The translations under genes were made by a program, and so were the position numbers. Of a stretch of DNA of 45,689 nt, positions 17,409 through 25,992 are shown one piece after another. The notes below the pieces were generated by a model. That model did not search any database and was not told the origin of the DNA. It saw nothing but the letters and a program-made list of their open reading frames with translations. The stretch's first letter is position 1. Each line of letters begins with the position of its first letter. The stretch comes from Lachnospiraceae bacterium (GTDB lineage: Bacteria; Bacillota; Clostridia; Lachnospirales; Lachnospiraceae). The stretch covers positions 1 through 45,689 of the forward strand of contig JAAWNY010000021.1 in assembly GCA_022799175.1 (NCBI GenBank), given 5' to 3'.

Positions 17409-18599
17409 TCAATCCAAAAAAGATACAGCCTTACATGGCGTTCGATAATTATATGGCGAAATGGTAATACCAGTAGTGGAATTGCTAGCATGAATTACTT
17501 GGCCGCCTCCTATGTATAGCGCCACATGATTAATATACGTTCCGCTGGCATAAAATAGCAAATCTCCCGGCTGCACTGCGTCAATCCCAATTTCCCGTCC
17601 ATTCTCCGCTTGATCTCGGGAACTACGGCCAGTGTTGATGCCAAAATTCGCCAAGACCCCTTGCGTAAATCCGGAACAATCCGCTCCATTCGTCAGGCTA
17701 GTTCCTCCATATACATAAGGATTGCCTAAAAATTGTTTTGCATAAGCAACAATCGCTGTCCTCGTGGCTGACATTACTGCTGCTGAACCTGGTCCCGGCA
17801 CTCCTTTCGAACTGGTTGCTCCTGAATCAGATATCACAGCTGGCGCCGATGTCTGATGGGAATTATCGCTCTGCTCTGGATTGGCAGCAATCAACATTTC
17901 TGATACGGCTATACCAGAATTCACTGCCTCCACCTGCCTCACCTGTTCCAATGCTGCAATAGCATTCGCTGCCTCTTGTTTTCTCTGATTTTCTTCTGCC
18001 AACCGCTGTTGTTCTTCCGCCAGAGAAACTGCCTGGTCAAACTCCACCTGCGTCTGACAGTATTCTTGTGCTACATAGCCCACCAAGTCTGCGTCTACTT
18101 CCACTTTATAGAACATACCTTCTTCTCCCAATACAACATAACGGGCGCCTTGAGAAAGTACGGTCAATACATTGCTGCTCAGATTGGGCTGCTCACGCAG
18201 ACGTAAATTATCTGTACTAATTGTTGCAAACTCTTTTCCAATTGACTGTGCCAGCTTTTCCGCCGCCTCTCCAGTGATAAAATATTGTGCCTTAATATAA
18301 CCAGTTACTGTGCCAGAATGGATCCGATACCAGATTCCCCCTTCTCCTTCCACCGTCTCTTCTATCACTGCCGCACAATTATTATAAATTTTGCCCACAA
18401 TACGACTGGAGGTATTTGCCTGTTCACGAATATTTACATAATCTGTCACTTGTGATACCGCAATGTGAGAGTATTTTTCCTGAACGGTCACGGGAGTCAC
18501 CGGATAAAGAGATTTTTCCATATCTCCATAAGCAGTCATCCCGCCTGTAAGCGAAATGCACAAATAGCTTGTAAGCAGTATCTTCCAGCTTTTTCTCAT
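17409..18599 (-). CDS. secreted SH3b-NlpC/P60 cell-wall endopeptidase
   Basis: This 396-residue protein has an N-terminal signal peptide (RKSWKILLTSYLCISLTGG), two bacterial SH3 domains (about residues 45-110 and 122-182), a Glu/Gln-rich coiled linker (185-230), a Ser/Pro/Gly-rich linker and a C-terminal NlpC/P60 domain (278-396). The catalytic residues are Cys308 in GADCSGF, His358 in NHVALYIG and His370 in VIHASN. Such enzymes cut gamma-D-glutamyl-diamino acid bonds in peptidoglycan. GAGGAGG precedes the ATG. It lies 15 bp from trxB and 12 bp from the acyltransferase, all in the same direction. Confidence 0.92.
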   Translation of the reverse strand: MRKSWKILLTSYLCISLTGGMTAYGDMEKSLYPVTPVTVQEKYSHIAVSQVTDYVNIREQANTSSRIVGKIYNNCAAVIEETVEGEGGIWYRIHSGTVTGYIKAQYFITGEAAEKLAQSIGKEFATISTDNLRLREQPNLSSNVLTVLSQGARYVVLGEEGMFYKVEVDADLVGYVAQEYCQTQVEFDQAVSLAEEQQRLAEENQRKQEAANAIAALEQVRQVEAVNSGIAVSEMLIAANPEQSDNSHQTSAPAVISDSGATSSKGVPGPGSAAVMSATRTAIVAYAKQFLGNPYVYGGTSLTNGADCSGFTQGVLANFGINTGRSSRDQAENGREIGIDAVQPGDLLFYASGTYINHVALYIGGGQVIHASNSTTGITISPYNYRTPCKAVSFLD

Positions 18600-18614
18600 C
18601 TGTGCCTGCCTCCT

Positions 18615-19685
18615 CTAAAATTGGGTCAAATAGTGTTCCGCACTAGTCACAGCATTCGCACCGTCTGCCACTGCCGTCACAATCTGTCGCAGCTGTTTTC
18701 TCCGCACATCCCCCGCCGCATACACCCCCGGTATACCCGTATCTCCATTCTCATCTGCACAAATATACCCTTGGTCCAATTCCAAAAATCCGGTAAATGC
18801 CTGACTATTAGGCGTGATTCCCACAGCAATAAATACACCATCCACATCCAGACAAAAGCTTTCCCCCGTCTTCTTGTTGCGCAGGGACACGGCATTTACT
18901 TTTTCTTCCCCCAAAATCTCCTCCACTACGCTATCCCAGATCACAGTTACATTATCCAGTGCAAAGAGCTTTTCCTGAAGAATTTTTGCGCCCCTTAGCT
19001 CATCCCTGCGATGAATCAGATAAACATGACGACACATTCGTGCCAAAAATATCCCATCTTCCAAAGCTACATCGCCACCACCAACTACCACCACTGTTTT
19101 CTTTTTAAAAAATGCTCCATCACAAGTAGCACAATAACTGATCCCTCTGCCAGAAAACTCTTTTTCTCCGGGAACTCCCAGTTTTCGATGCGTAGCTCCT
19201 GTGGCAACAATTACCGTCTTGGCCAGATACGCTGCCTTTTTGCCCCGAATATGCTTCCATAATGGCTCTCGGACCTGTTCTTTTGTATTCTGCTCCCGAA
19301 CGAATGGCATTTCCATAATTTCTGTAGATTGCGCTCGGATATCCGGCTCTCTCGCCGACTGCAGCTCCGCAGCCTGCAACTCATCTGCCTCCTCTATCCC
19401 GGCGATCGGTTCTTCCGTCACCAAGGTAAGCTGCTTCACTTCATCCTCAACAAAACGTGCTCCCAGCTGATCCGCATGTTGCCGTAACTTTGTTCCCAGA
19501 TCAAATCCATTAATCCCAGGCAATCCCGGATAATTATCTACCTCATACGTATTCAACACCTGACCACCACTCATCATCTCTTTTTCCAACACCAGCGTAT
19601 TCAGTTTTGCTCGCTGGGCATAGATAGCAGCCGCCAAGCCAGCCGGACCCGAACCAATAATTACCACATCATATTGTTCTGTCAT
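18615..19685 (-). CDS. trxB: thioredoxin reductase with internal insertion
   Basis: A flavoprotein disulfide reductase that passes electrons from NADPH to thioredoxin. The FAD motif GSGPAGLAAAIYA (11-23), the redox-active CATC (185-188), the NADPH-binding VVGGGDVALEDG near 205 and the C-terminal GVYAAGDVR are intact. The 356-residue length exceeds the usual 305-320. An insertion of about 50 residues, rich in Glu, Ala and Gln (roughly 91-143), sits in the FAD domain before the CATC, which E. coli TrxB has near 135. The start at 19685 is chosen because GGAG is eight bases away, while the ATG at 19691 is too close. No thioredoxin gene is adjacent. Confidence 0.9.
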   Translation of the reverse strand: MTEQYDVVIIGSGPAGLAAAIYAQRAKLNTLVLEKEMMSGGQVLNTYEVDNYPGLPGINGFDLGTKLRQHADQLGARFVEDEVKQLTLVTEEPIAGIEEADELQAAELQSAREPDIRAQSTEIMEMPFVREQNTKEQVREPLWKHIRGKKAAYLAKTVIVATGATHRKLGVPGEKEFSGRGISYCATCDGAFFKKKTVVVVGGGDVALEDGIFLARMCRHVYLIHRRDELRGAKILQEKLFALDNVTVIWDSVVEEILGEEKVNAVSLRNKKTGESFCLDVDGVFIAVGITPNSQAFTGFLELDQGYICADENGDTGIPGVYAAGDVRRKQLRQIVTAVADGANAVTSAEHYLTQF

Positions 19686-19739
19686 TCTCATACTCCATTC
19701 TATTTCTTTATTTCCATCATCTAATTTATTTTTCTGATA

Positions 19740-19745
19740 AGTATA
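19740..19745 (-). promoter_or_regulatory. candidate extended -10 of trxB
   Basis: On the minus strand, TATACT (19745-19740) is preceded by TG one base away, forming an extended -10 element. No good -35 lies 17 bp upstream. It would start transcription about 45 nt before trxB. Confidence 0.35.
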
Positions 19746-19803
19746 ACATAAGTTTTTTTAAAGATATATACTCTTCTTAAAATTGTAATAGTTTTGTAAA
19801 ATG

Positions 19804-20880
19804 TCAAGTCTCTTCTGCTGCTTTTATCAGATCTTCAATTATCAGTAATCCAATCGGCCCCAAAAAAAGCCCCGCTATTCCAAACAGCTGCAGACCAACA
19901 TACATGGAAATCAAAGTTTCTAGAGATGTGAGTCCTACTCGGCTCCCCATAAGCTTTGCCTCCAGAAGCTCTCGCATAAAATAACAGATCAGATATAGCG
20001 CTAAAAGGATCAAACCCTCCCCCCAGTTTTTGCCAAAAAAGCAGAGAATCGCCCAGGGAATCAATATCGTACCTGTACCAAATATTGGCAAGGCATCCAG
20101 AATCCCGATCCCGATTCCCATTAGAAGATAATAAGGATTTTTTAAAATCCAAAGACCAGCCATACAGATCAAGGTGGTCAAAACCATAATAATTCCCTGA
20201 GTTTTCAGATAAGCATTAGCAACGATAGCCAACCTGTGAGCAATCAATATAAATTCTTTTTGAAACAAAGACTCCTCACAACGCCGTTTCCACAGATCCA
20301 TTTCTTCCAGGATCATCCCCACAGAGACTAACAGAATAACAGAAACCACAAAAACCTTGATTCCATACTGAAAAATCGTCACAGAGTTTACCATCAGATA
20401 GGGCATTGCCGTTTGTTTCAGGCTATCCATCAAGCCCTGCAACATTTCCCGCATCAATAATACCAAACAATCCGCTGGCAAACAAAAACATGTTTCCACC
20501 TGATGACACATACCTGTCAGCCATGCATCCAACATGGACACCCATATTGGTATCTGCTCCAAAAACATGCCTGCTTCCAGACACAGCTTGCGCCCACCAA
20601 AATAAAGCATCATGGTTAATATAAATAGGATAAGTAAAAGCTCAACTACACCGATTATGCCGGCCGGGATAAACAACACTTTTTTCTTACCCCGCATATA
20701 TAAAGTAATCCGACTATGCCGGGCCAGCCAAAAGGCTGACGGTCGCAACAGTAGCGCCAGCCCCCATGCCAATAAAAAGGGAATTACAAGTGGCAGCAAA
20801 TAACGAGAAACTCCATAAACTGCTCCTGTAATTCCCAAAATTAATAAAATTCTCTTCAGTTTCTTATACGGTTTACCCAT
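19804..20880 (-). CDS. ytvI: YtvI-like AI-2E family membrane protein
   Basis: A 358-residue protein of the AI-2E/PerM transporter family, closest in layout to the sporulation membrane protein YtvI. There are two close N-terminal membrane segments (about residues 12-50), one at 70-95, a central amphipathic helical stretch, and four C-terminal segments with the conserved GIGIGILDALPIFGTGTILIPWA split near 250-272. YtvI homologues occur in spore formers; the exact role is unclear. The ATG at 20880 has AGGTGA upstream, and the longer reading from 20934 is rejected. Confidence 0.75.
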   Translation of the reverse strand: MGKPYKKLKRILLILGITGAVYGVSRYLLPLVIPFLLAWGLALLLRPSAFWLARHSRITLYMRGKKKVLFIPAGIIGVVELLLILFILTMMLYFGGRKLCLEAGMFLEQIPIWVSMLDAWLTGMCHQVETCFCLPADCLVLLMREMLQGLMDSLKQTAMPYLMVNSVTIFQYGIKVFVVSVILLVSVGMILEEMDLWKRRCEESLFQKEFILIAHRLAIVANAYLKTQGIIMVLTTLICMAGLWILKNPYYLLMGIGIGILDALPIFGTGTILIPWAILCFFGKNWGEGLILLALYLICYFMRELLEAKLMGSRVGLTSLETLISMYVGLQLFGIAGLFLGPIGLLIIEDLIKAAEET

Positions 20881-21002
20881 GGACTCACCTATTTCTGTTT
20901 TGTACTTCTTTTGTACACAGAATATTCTGTCCAACAGGCAACCAAATATTCAGGGATAAACTGGTTACTATCCGGCCCACAAAAAACTGGCATGACCAGG
21001 CA

Positions 21003-22955
21003 TCAGTCTTTCGTTTCCTCTTCCCCTTTTACCAGTTTTAACCAATAAAAACTATGACCATCCACAGACACTCCAGACGCTAACAGCTCCTTACCTGTCA
21101 GCAAGTCATGATACGGTCCGTCTTTTTCATCAATCCAGGCAATCCGAGACTCATCGCTAAAATTGAAAAGCCCTATCAACTTACCATCTTTATTCTCCCG
21201 CACCAGGCCCAAAATAGCATCATCCCAAGTCTCCAGGGTCCGGAAATTGGCCGAAGCGTCAAATACCTTCTCTGCCGCCCGCAATTCCTCCAGCTTTGCC
21301 AGTGAGTGAAACAAACGACTCTGGACTGTCTCTGGCTTATCAATATTTTCTACCAGCTCCCACTGAAATTTTCCACGATGAAGGTATCGGGAATCCGGCG
21401 CTTTATTGGGATCTTCTTTATAAGTATAGTCATTGACCTGTCCGATCTCATCCCCACTATAAAGCATGGGTATTCCGGATAGGAATAGCATATAGGCATG
21501 AAGCATTACATCCATTTGAATCGCCGCGCTCATTGCTGTCTCATCTTGCTCAAAACCTGCCTTTTCCACACCGCACATGGACGCTGTTGTCGCACAAAAA
21601 CGGGCATCACCAGTCACCAAATCTTCATTATACAATTCACCGCGGCTGACGCTTCCATCCCATCTACCGGTAAAATAATCATTCAGATATTTCTTGTGAG
21701 GAACCTGAATCATCCCCCAATCCTCAAGAAGTGGGTAATCCAGCCCCCATCCGATATCATCATGACACCGCAAATAATTCAAAAACGTATAGTCAGAAGG
21801 CAAACTGCTGATAATTTCCATCTGTCGCTTTAGCAGACGTGCATCTTTTGTTGCCACGGTATGCCATGTGGTAGCCATCGTCGTCACATTATATAGCATA
21901 TGGCATTCCGGCTTTTCTACCGTTCCAAAATAAGGCGCCACTTTGTCTGGTTCCATCACTACCTCACCCAACAACACAATGCCAGGACACACAATCTCTC
22001 CAATCATTCTCATCATTCTTACAATCGTATGTACCTGCGGCAGGTTTCGGCAATTCGTACCAATCTGTTTCCAGATATAGGGTACTGCATCAATCCGCAA
22101 AACATCAATTCCCTGATTGGCCAGATACAAAAAATTGTAAGTCATTTCATTAAACACCACTGGATTGCGGTAATTTAAGTCCCATTGATAGGGATAAAAA
22201 GTCGTCATGACAAATTCCTGGCGTTCTGGTAACCAGGTAAAATTTCCTGGCGCTGTAGTGGGAAAAACTTGAGGCACGGTTTTCTCATACATCGCCGGCA
22301 TGGAATAATTGTCAAAAAAGAAATATCGATCCTGGTACTCCTTCTCCCCTGCACGAGCACGCTTTGCCCACTCATGATCCTCTGAAGTATGGTTCATGAC
22401 AAAGTCCAGACATAAACTGATATTTTGTTCATGACACTCTGACGCCAACTTTTCCAAGTCTTCCATTGTACCTAACTTTTGTTGTACCTTGCGGAAATCC
22501 GCCACCGCGTAACCACCGTCAGAGCGTCCTTCCACGGTATCTAAAAGCGGCATCAGATGAACATAATTCACATGGCAGCGCTTGATATAATCCAACTTCT
22601 CTCGCACCCCATTCAGGGTTTTGGCAAACTGATCCACATACAACATCATGCCCAACATTCCGTTTTTTCGATACCAATCCGGCTGCTTTTCTCTCGTCTG
22701 ATCCAATTTTTTTAGAGTCGGCTTACGCTCTTGGTAAAATTGTTCCAAATGTTTCAGCAAATCATCGAAATGCTCTTGGCTATCATACAACTCCATATAC
22801 AGCCATTTCAGTTCATCCAGATGGCGAGCCAGACGCTGCTGGTAGAGGGAAACATTCTTATCTACCCGCTCTTTTTTCTCGGTCACACCAACCTTTTTCG
22901 TTTTTTCGGATATCTCTGCTTTCTTCATTTTTTCGACTTTTTCTACTTTCTCCAT
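21003..22955 (-). CDS. amylosucrase-like GH13 enzyme
   Basis: This 650-residue protein matches the length and layout of amylosucrase, which makes alpha-1,4-glucan from sucrose and releases fructose. An N-terminal helical domain (to about 95) precedes the TIM barrel with DFVMNHT (184-190), nucleophile Asp289 in RIDAVPYIWK, acid/base Glu331 in LLGEVVMEPD and transition-state His398-Asp399 in YLRCHDDIGW, the last nearly as in characterised amylosucrases. The first 30 residues are a Lys/Glu-rich repeat of doubtful conservation. AAAGGGGTG precedes the ATG. No signal peptide is present, so it acts in the cytosol. Sucrose phosphorylase or hydrolase activity cannot be ruled out. Confidence 0.82.
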   Translation of the reverse strand: MEKVEKVEKMKKAEISEKTKKVGVTEKKERVDKNVSLYQQRLARHLDELKWLYMELYDSQEHFDDLLKHLEQFYQERKPTLKKLDQTREKQPDWYRKNGMLGMMLYVDQFAKTLNGVREKLDYIKRCHVNYVHLMPLLDTVEGRSDGGYAVADFRKVQQKLGTMEDLEKLASECHEQNISLCLDFVMNHTSEDHEWAKRARAGEKEYQDRYFFFDNYSMPAMYEKTVPQVFPTTAPGNFTWLPERQEFVMTTFYPYQWDLNYRNPVVFNEMTYNFLYLANQGIDVLRIDAVPYIWKQIGTNCRNLPQVHTIVRMMRMIGEIVCPGIVLLGEVVMEPDKVAPYFGTVEKPECHMLYNVTTMATTWHTVATKDARLLKRQMEIISSLPSDYTFLNYLRCHDDIGWGLDYPLLEDWGMIQVPHKKYLNDYFTGRWDGSVSRGELYNEDLVTGDARFCATTASMCGVEKAGFEQDETAMSAAIQMDVMLHAYMLFLSGIPMLYSGDEIGQVNDYTYKEDPNKAPDSRYLHRGKFQWELVENIDKPETVQSRLFHSLAKLEELRAAEKVFDASANFRTLETWDDAILGLVRENKDGKLIGLFNFSDESRIAWIDEKDGPYHDLLTGKELLASGVSVDGHSFYWLKLVKGEEETKD

Positions 22956-23004
22956 TGCATTGCACCCCTTTGGTTTTTATGCGCATTTTTCAAATTTTAT
23001 GATA

Positions 23005-23033
23005 GCATTTATTTTGGGGAGCGTAAAGGGTAA
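23005..23033 (-). promoter_or_regulatory. candidate promoter of amylosucrase
   Basis: On the minus strand, TTTACG and TATCAT are separated by 17 bp within the gap before the gene, about 50 bp upstream of the ATG at 22955. The -35 is weak. Confidence 0.35.
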
Positions 23034-23060
23034 AGACGCGGTATCGATATGGTAAAATCG

Positions 23061-23744
23061 TTAAAAAATTCGGAATATTCTTTCCTCTGGCATACGAGAA
23101 AAATTCATAATTTTTCCTGTGATAGGGTGGGAAAAAGTAAGGCGATAAGCAGAAAGAGCAATATTGTCCGAATCTCTTCGCATTTCGGCACAATCCAGAT
23201 TATATTTTCTGTCTCCCCACAGGGGAAGGCCATGCCCGGACATTTGGACGCGAATCTGATGATGACGGCCAGTCAGCAGACGGATCTCTGCCAGTGTAAG
23301 GATAATCCCTGCGTCTGTTTCTTTGCTTTTCAAAACCCGATACTCTAGTTCTGCCCGTTTAGCACCGCTTATCCCCTTATCAACAATCCGAGAAAGATTC
23401 GTTTTTGTCTCCTTCAACAAGTAATCCACAAACTTATCCACATTTTTATCCACTTTTCCACAAAGTACAGCCAAATATCTTTTTTCCATGTGTCTTTCTG
23501 AAACTTGTCTACTAAGCTCGGCTGCTGACTTTTTATCCTTAGTATATACCATAACGCCACTTACTGGTTTATCTAGTCTGTGGATAACTCCCACATACGG
23601 CTCCTTACTATTTGGGGATGAATTGTGGATATATCGCCGCAATTCACTGACCATGTCTGCCTTAAAACCTCTCGAACTCTGAGACTCCATTCCCGATGGC
23701 TTCCAGACTACAATAAGATGTCTATCTTCATATAAAATATCCAA
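23061..23744 (-). CDS. RluA-family pseudouridine synthase
   Basis: A 227-residue protein converting uridine to pseudouridine in rRNA or tRNA. The catalytic motif HRLDK is at residues 55-59 with Asp58, preceded by VVWKPSGM and followed by SGVMVYTK, then LLTGRHHQIRVQMSGHGLPLWGD in two blocks near 165-190. There is no S4 domain, so it is the short form. It starts with TTG at 23744, six bases after AAAGGGG, since no ATG is positioned to give the conserved MDILYEDRHL start. The segment KVDKNVDKFVDYLL is encoded by a run of DnaA-box-like DNA (see findings). Confidence 0.9.
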   Translation of the reverse strand: MDILYEDRHLIVVWKPSGMESQSSRGFKADMVSELRRYIHNSSPNSKEPYVGVIHRLDKPVSGVMVYTKDKKSAAELSRQVSERHMEKRYLAVLCGKVDKNVDKFVDYLLKETKTNLSRIVDKGISGAKRAELEYRVLKSKETDAGIILTLAEIRLLTGRHHQIRVQMSGHGLPLWGDRKYNLDCAEMRRDSDNIALSAYRLTFSHPITGKIMNFSRMPEERIFRIF

Positions 23745-23822
23745 CTCTGTCCCCTTTCTTTCCGGCTATTTCTAAAAGCAAATGGATAACATATATTTGT
23801 TTTTGATTCGTCCCTTTTTACT

Positions 23823-23919
23823 ACATATAACATTTTACATCATTTCATCTATTTCCACAATATTTTTTAACTATGACGATATTTATACAACTTGTCGCCA
23901 GATTTTTTGAGTTATATGT
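23823..23919. promoter_or_regulatory. inverted repeat in divergent intergenic region
   Basis: ACATATAAC (23823-23831) and its exact complement GTTATATGT (23911-23919) flank 79 bp of AT-rich sequence between the divergent pseudouridine synthase and winged-helix regulator genes. The right arm ends 18 bp before the regulator's -35. It could be an operator; no protein is known to bind it. Confidence 0.35.
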
Positions 23920-23937
23920 TACATCCTTCTTGTTTAC

Positions 23938-23966
23938 TTTACTTTTTTTGTAACTAATGTTATGAT
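23938..23966 (+). promoter_or_regulatory. promoter of the winged-helix regulator
   Basis: TTTACT (23938-23943) and TATGAT (23961-23966) are 17 bp apart on the plus strand, with TG one base before the -10 (extended -10). The ATG follows at 24011. Confidence 0.55.
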
Positions 23967-24010
23967 TTTAAAAAACTGAATACAAAACAATGGAAGAAAG
24001 GAAGTCACTT

Positions 24011-24985
24011 ATGTCCCTGAAAGAGAAACGTACTGTACGCATTATCGGAGAAAGGAACATCTGTCTACATCTGAGCAACCCCAGCCATCGAGAACGTATC
24101 ATAAAAATCGGAAAGGCTCTCTCCTCAGCCACCCGACTGGACATTCTGGACATGCTCAAGAATACTCCCCGCTCCTTACAGGAGATCGCTTCCATCCTGA
24201 ATATTCCTCTCTCCTCAGCGGCTCTCCACATCAAAACTCTAGAAGAAGCAAAATTAATTGTCACCGAAACACAGCCGGGAATTCGCGGTTCCATGCGGGT
24301 CTGTATCTGCAGTATGCAATCCTTCCGGCTGGAAACTTTTGATGCAGAGATTGATTCGGCAAATAAAACTATTTCCCTGGAAATGCCCATTGGCAGCTAC
24401 TGCAACTGTGATATTCATCCTACTTGCGGACTGGCCAGTGAAAATGGCGCCATTGAAGCCTATGATACCATACAGTCCTTCTATGCCCCAGCCCACACTA
24501 ACGCTCAGCTAATCTGGTTCAGTAAAGGCTATATAGAATACCGGTTTCCCAATATCTGCAATCCGCTGTTGCCTTTAGGTGAAATTTCCTTTTCTATGGA
24601 AATTTGCTCGGAAGCACCCGGTTTTCTGGAAAACTGGCCGTCAGATATCACCGTTTTTATTAATGAAGTAGAAGTGGGAACCTTTCACTCTCCCGGAGAT
24701 TTCGGCGCCCGTCGTGGTCGCTTGACCCCTCCTGTCTGGCCAAATGGAAATACACAATACGGATTTCTAAAAACTTTTTCCGTGCGAGAAAACGGAAGCT
24801 TTTTAGACGGAAAACCGGAAAATCCAATGATTAGCCTAAAAGATCTATCGCTGGGAGAAAAGCCCTATATCTCATTAAAAATTGCTGTTTTAGATAATGC
24901 CAAAAATGCCGGAGGCGTCAACATTTTCGGTGAAAAGTATGGCGATTATCCCCAGGGCATTATCATGAATCTGACATATTTATAA
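24011..24985 (+). CDS. ArsR-type winged-helix regulator with unassigned C-terminal domain
   Basis: A 324-residue protein. Residues about 28-90 form an ArsR-like winged helix-turn-helix (IKIGKALSSATRLDILDML, then SLQEIASILNIPLSSAALHIKTLEEAKLI). The remaining 230 residues are rich in beta strands, aromatic residues and glycine (for example FHSPGDFGARRGRLTPPVWP) and have no cysteine-rich metal site. This long C-terminal part is not a standard ArsR feature and looks like a ligand-binding domain, perhaps for a carbohydrate, though that is inference. AAGGAAG precedes the ATG at 24011, so an upstream codon at 23990 is not used. Its target is unknown. Confidence 0.75.
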   Translation: MSLKEKRTVRIIGERNICLHLSNPSHRERIIKIGKALSSATRLDILDMLKNTPRSLQEIASILNIPLSSAALHIKTLEEAKLIVTETQPGIRGSMRVCICSMQSFRLETFDAEIDSANKTISLEMPIGSYCNCDIHPTCGLASENGAIEAYDTIQSFYAPAHTNAQLIWFSKGYIEYRFPNICNPLLPLGEISFSMEICSEAPGFLENWPSDITVFINEVEVGTFHSPGDFGARRGRLTPPVWPNGNTQYGFLKTFSVRENGSFLDGKPENPMISLKDLSLGEKPYISLKIAVLDNAKNAGGVNIFGEKYGDYPQGIIMNLTYL

Positions 24986-25053
24986 AAAACAAAAATATAC
25001 CCTCAGTGAACATGGGGACACTGTAATGTCATTTAGATAAATTGTGAAATCAC

Positions 25054-25082
25054 TTGCATTTTTTTCCGGAAAGTAGTATAGT
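25054..25082 (+). promoter_or_regulatory. promoter of the hemolysin III-like gene
   Basis: TTGCAT (25054-25059) and TATAGT (25077-25082) have a 17-bp spacer on the plus strand, about 75 bp before the start codon. The 170-bp gap before it has no visible terminator after the regulator gene. Confidence 0.6.
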
Positions 25083-25157
25083 ATATTAAATACCGTTATG
25101 TAGTTTTAAAAACTATATTATAAAGTTTCGTTAATCATTTCTGAAGGAGGAATGCTT

Positions 25158-25808
25158 ATGATGTTTAAGATTAAAGATCCGGGCAGCGCCCTTACACATT
25201 TTATCGCTATGCTTTTAGCTTTATTAGCCGCCACCCCACTTTTGCTCAAAGCCGCTCGTTCCCCGGAGCTGACTCATATGTTGGCGCTAACTATTTTCAT
25301 TATCAGCATGATTTTATTATACGCCGCTAGTACAATCTATCATACTTTAGATATCTCTCCCAAAGTGAATCAAATTCTGCGCAAGGTAGACCATATGATG
25401 ATTTTTATTCTGATAGCTGGCACTTATACTCCTGTTTGCATGTTGGTTCTAGGAGACCGTACTGGATGGGTATTGCTGGCATTGGTATGGAGTATCGCCT
25501 TTATTGGCATTTTGATCAATGCGTTATGGATCACCTGCCCCAAATGGTTCTCCTCCCTGATTTATATTGCTATGGGTTGGGTCTGTGTGTTTGCTTTTGG
25601 CAAGATCATCGCCGCGCTTCCAAAAAGCGCTTTTGGATGGTTATTGGCAGGTGGTATCATATATACAGTTGGTGGAATTATCTATGCCTTGAAGCTGCCT
25701 CTTTTTAACAGTCGCTTTAAAAATTTCGGCTCTCATGAGCTGTTTCATCTCTTTGTTATGGGGGGAAGTTTATGCCATTATATTATGATGTATGCATTTG
25801 TGGCCTAA
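25158..25808 (+). CDS. hemolysin III family (TrhA/YqfA-like) membrane protein
   Basis: A 216-residue protein with seven predicted membrane segments and the PAQR-like motifs of the hemolysin III family: DPGSALTHFIA near the start, YAASTIYHTL with the conserved Ser and His, LRKVDHMMIFILIAGTYTP, and GSHELFHLFVMGGSLCHY near the end with the metal-binding histidines. The real function of bacterial members is unclear; lipid homeostasis has been proposed. AGGAGG ends eight bases before the ATG at 25158, while the ATG at 25152 is too close to it. It is transcribed alone. Confidence 0.88.
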   Translation: MMFKIKDPGSALTHFIAMLLALLAATPLLLKAARSPELTHMLALTIFIISMILLYAASTIYHTLDISPKVNQILRKVDHMMIFILIAGTYTPVCMLVLGDRTGWVLLALVWSIAFIGILINALWITCPKWFSSLIYIAMGWVCVFAFGKIIAALPKSAFGWLLAGGIIYTVGGIIYALKLPLFNSRFKNFGSHELFHLFVMGGSLCHYIMMYAFVA

Positions 25809-25879
25809 ATATTATTTTACTCTCCGTGAATAAGGGAACACACCAAGGGTAATCTTTCAATATAAATAAAAAAGATGTG

Positions 25880-25955
25880 TCAAAACAAACCATCCAGCGT
25901 AGGATTCTCAGAAGGTACTGCTTTAAGAATCTTGCGCTGGATAATTTGTTTTGAA
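25880..25955. repeat. long intergenic hairpin D
   Basis: Between the convergent hemolysin III and larC genes, TCAAAACAAACCATCCAGCG (25880-25899) can pair with a right arm ending TTTGTTTTGA near 25954, with one small bulge. GATTCT pairs with AGAATC inside. It may be a bidirectional terminator. It resembles element C in its CAAAA-ACAA-CCATCC left arm but lacks the shared core of elements A to C, so family membership is uncertain. Confidence 0.6.
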
Positions 25956-25992
25956 AATATTTTCTTGTTATGAAAAAGTTACCGGCTACTTT

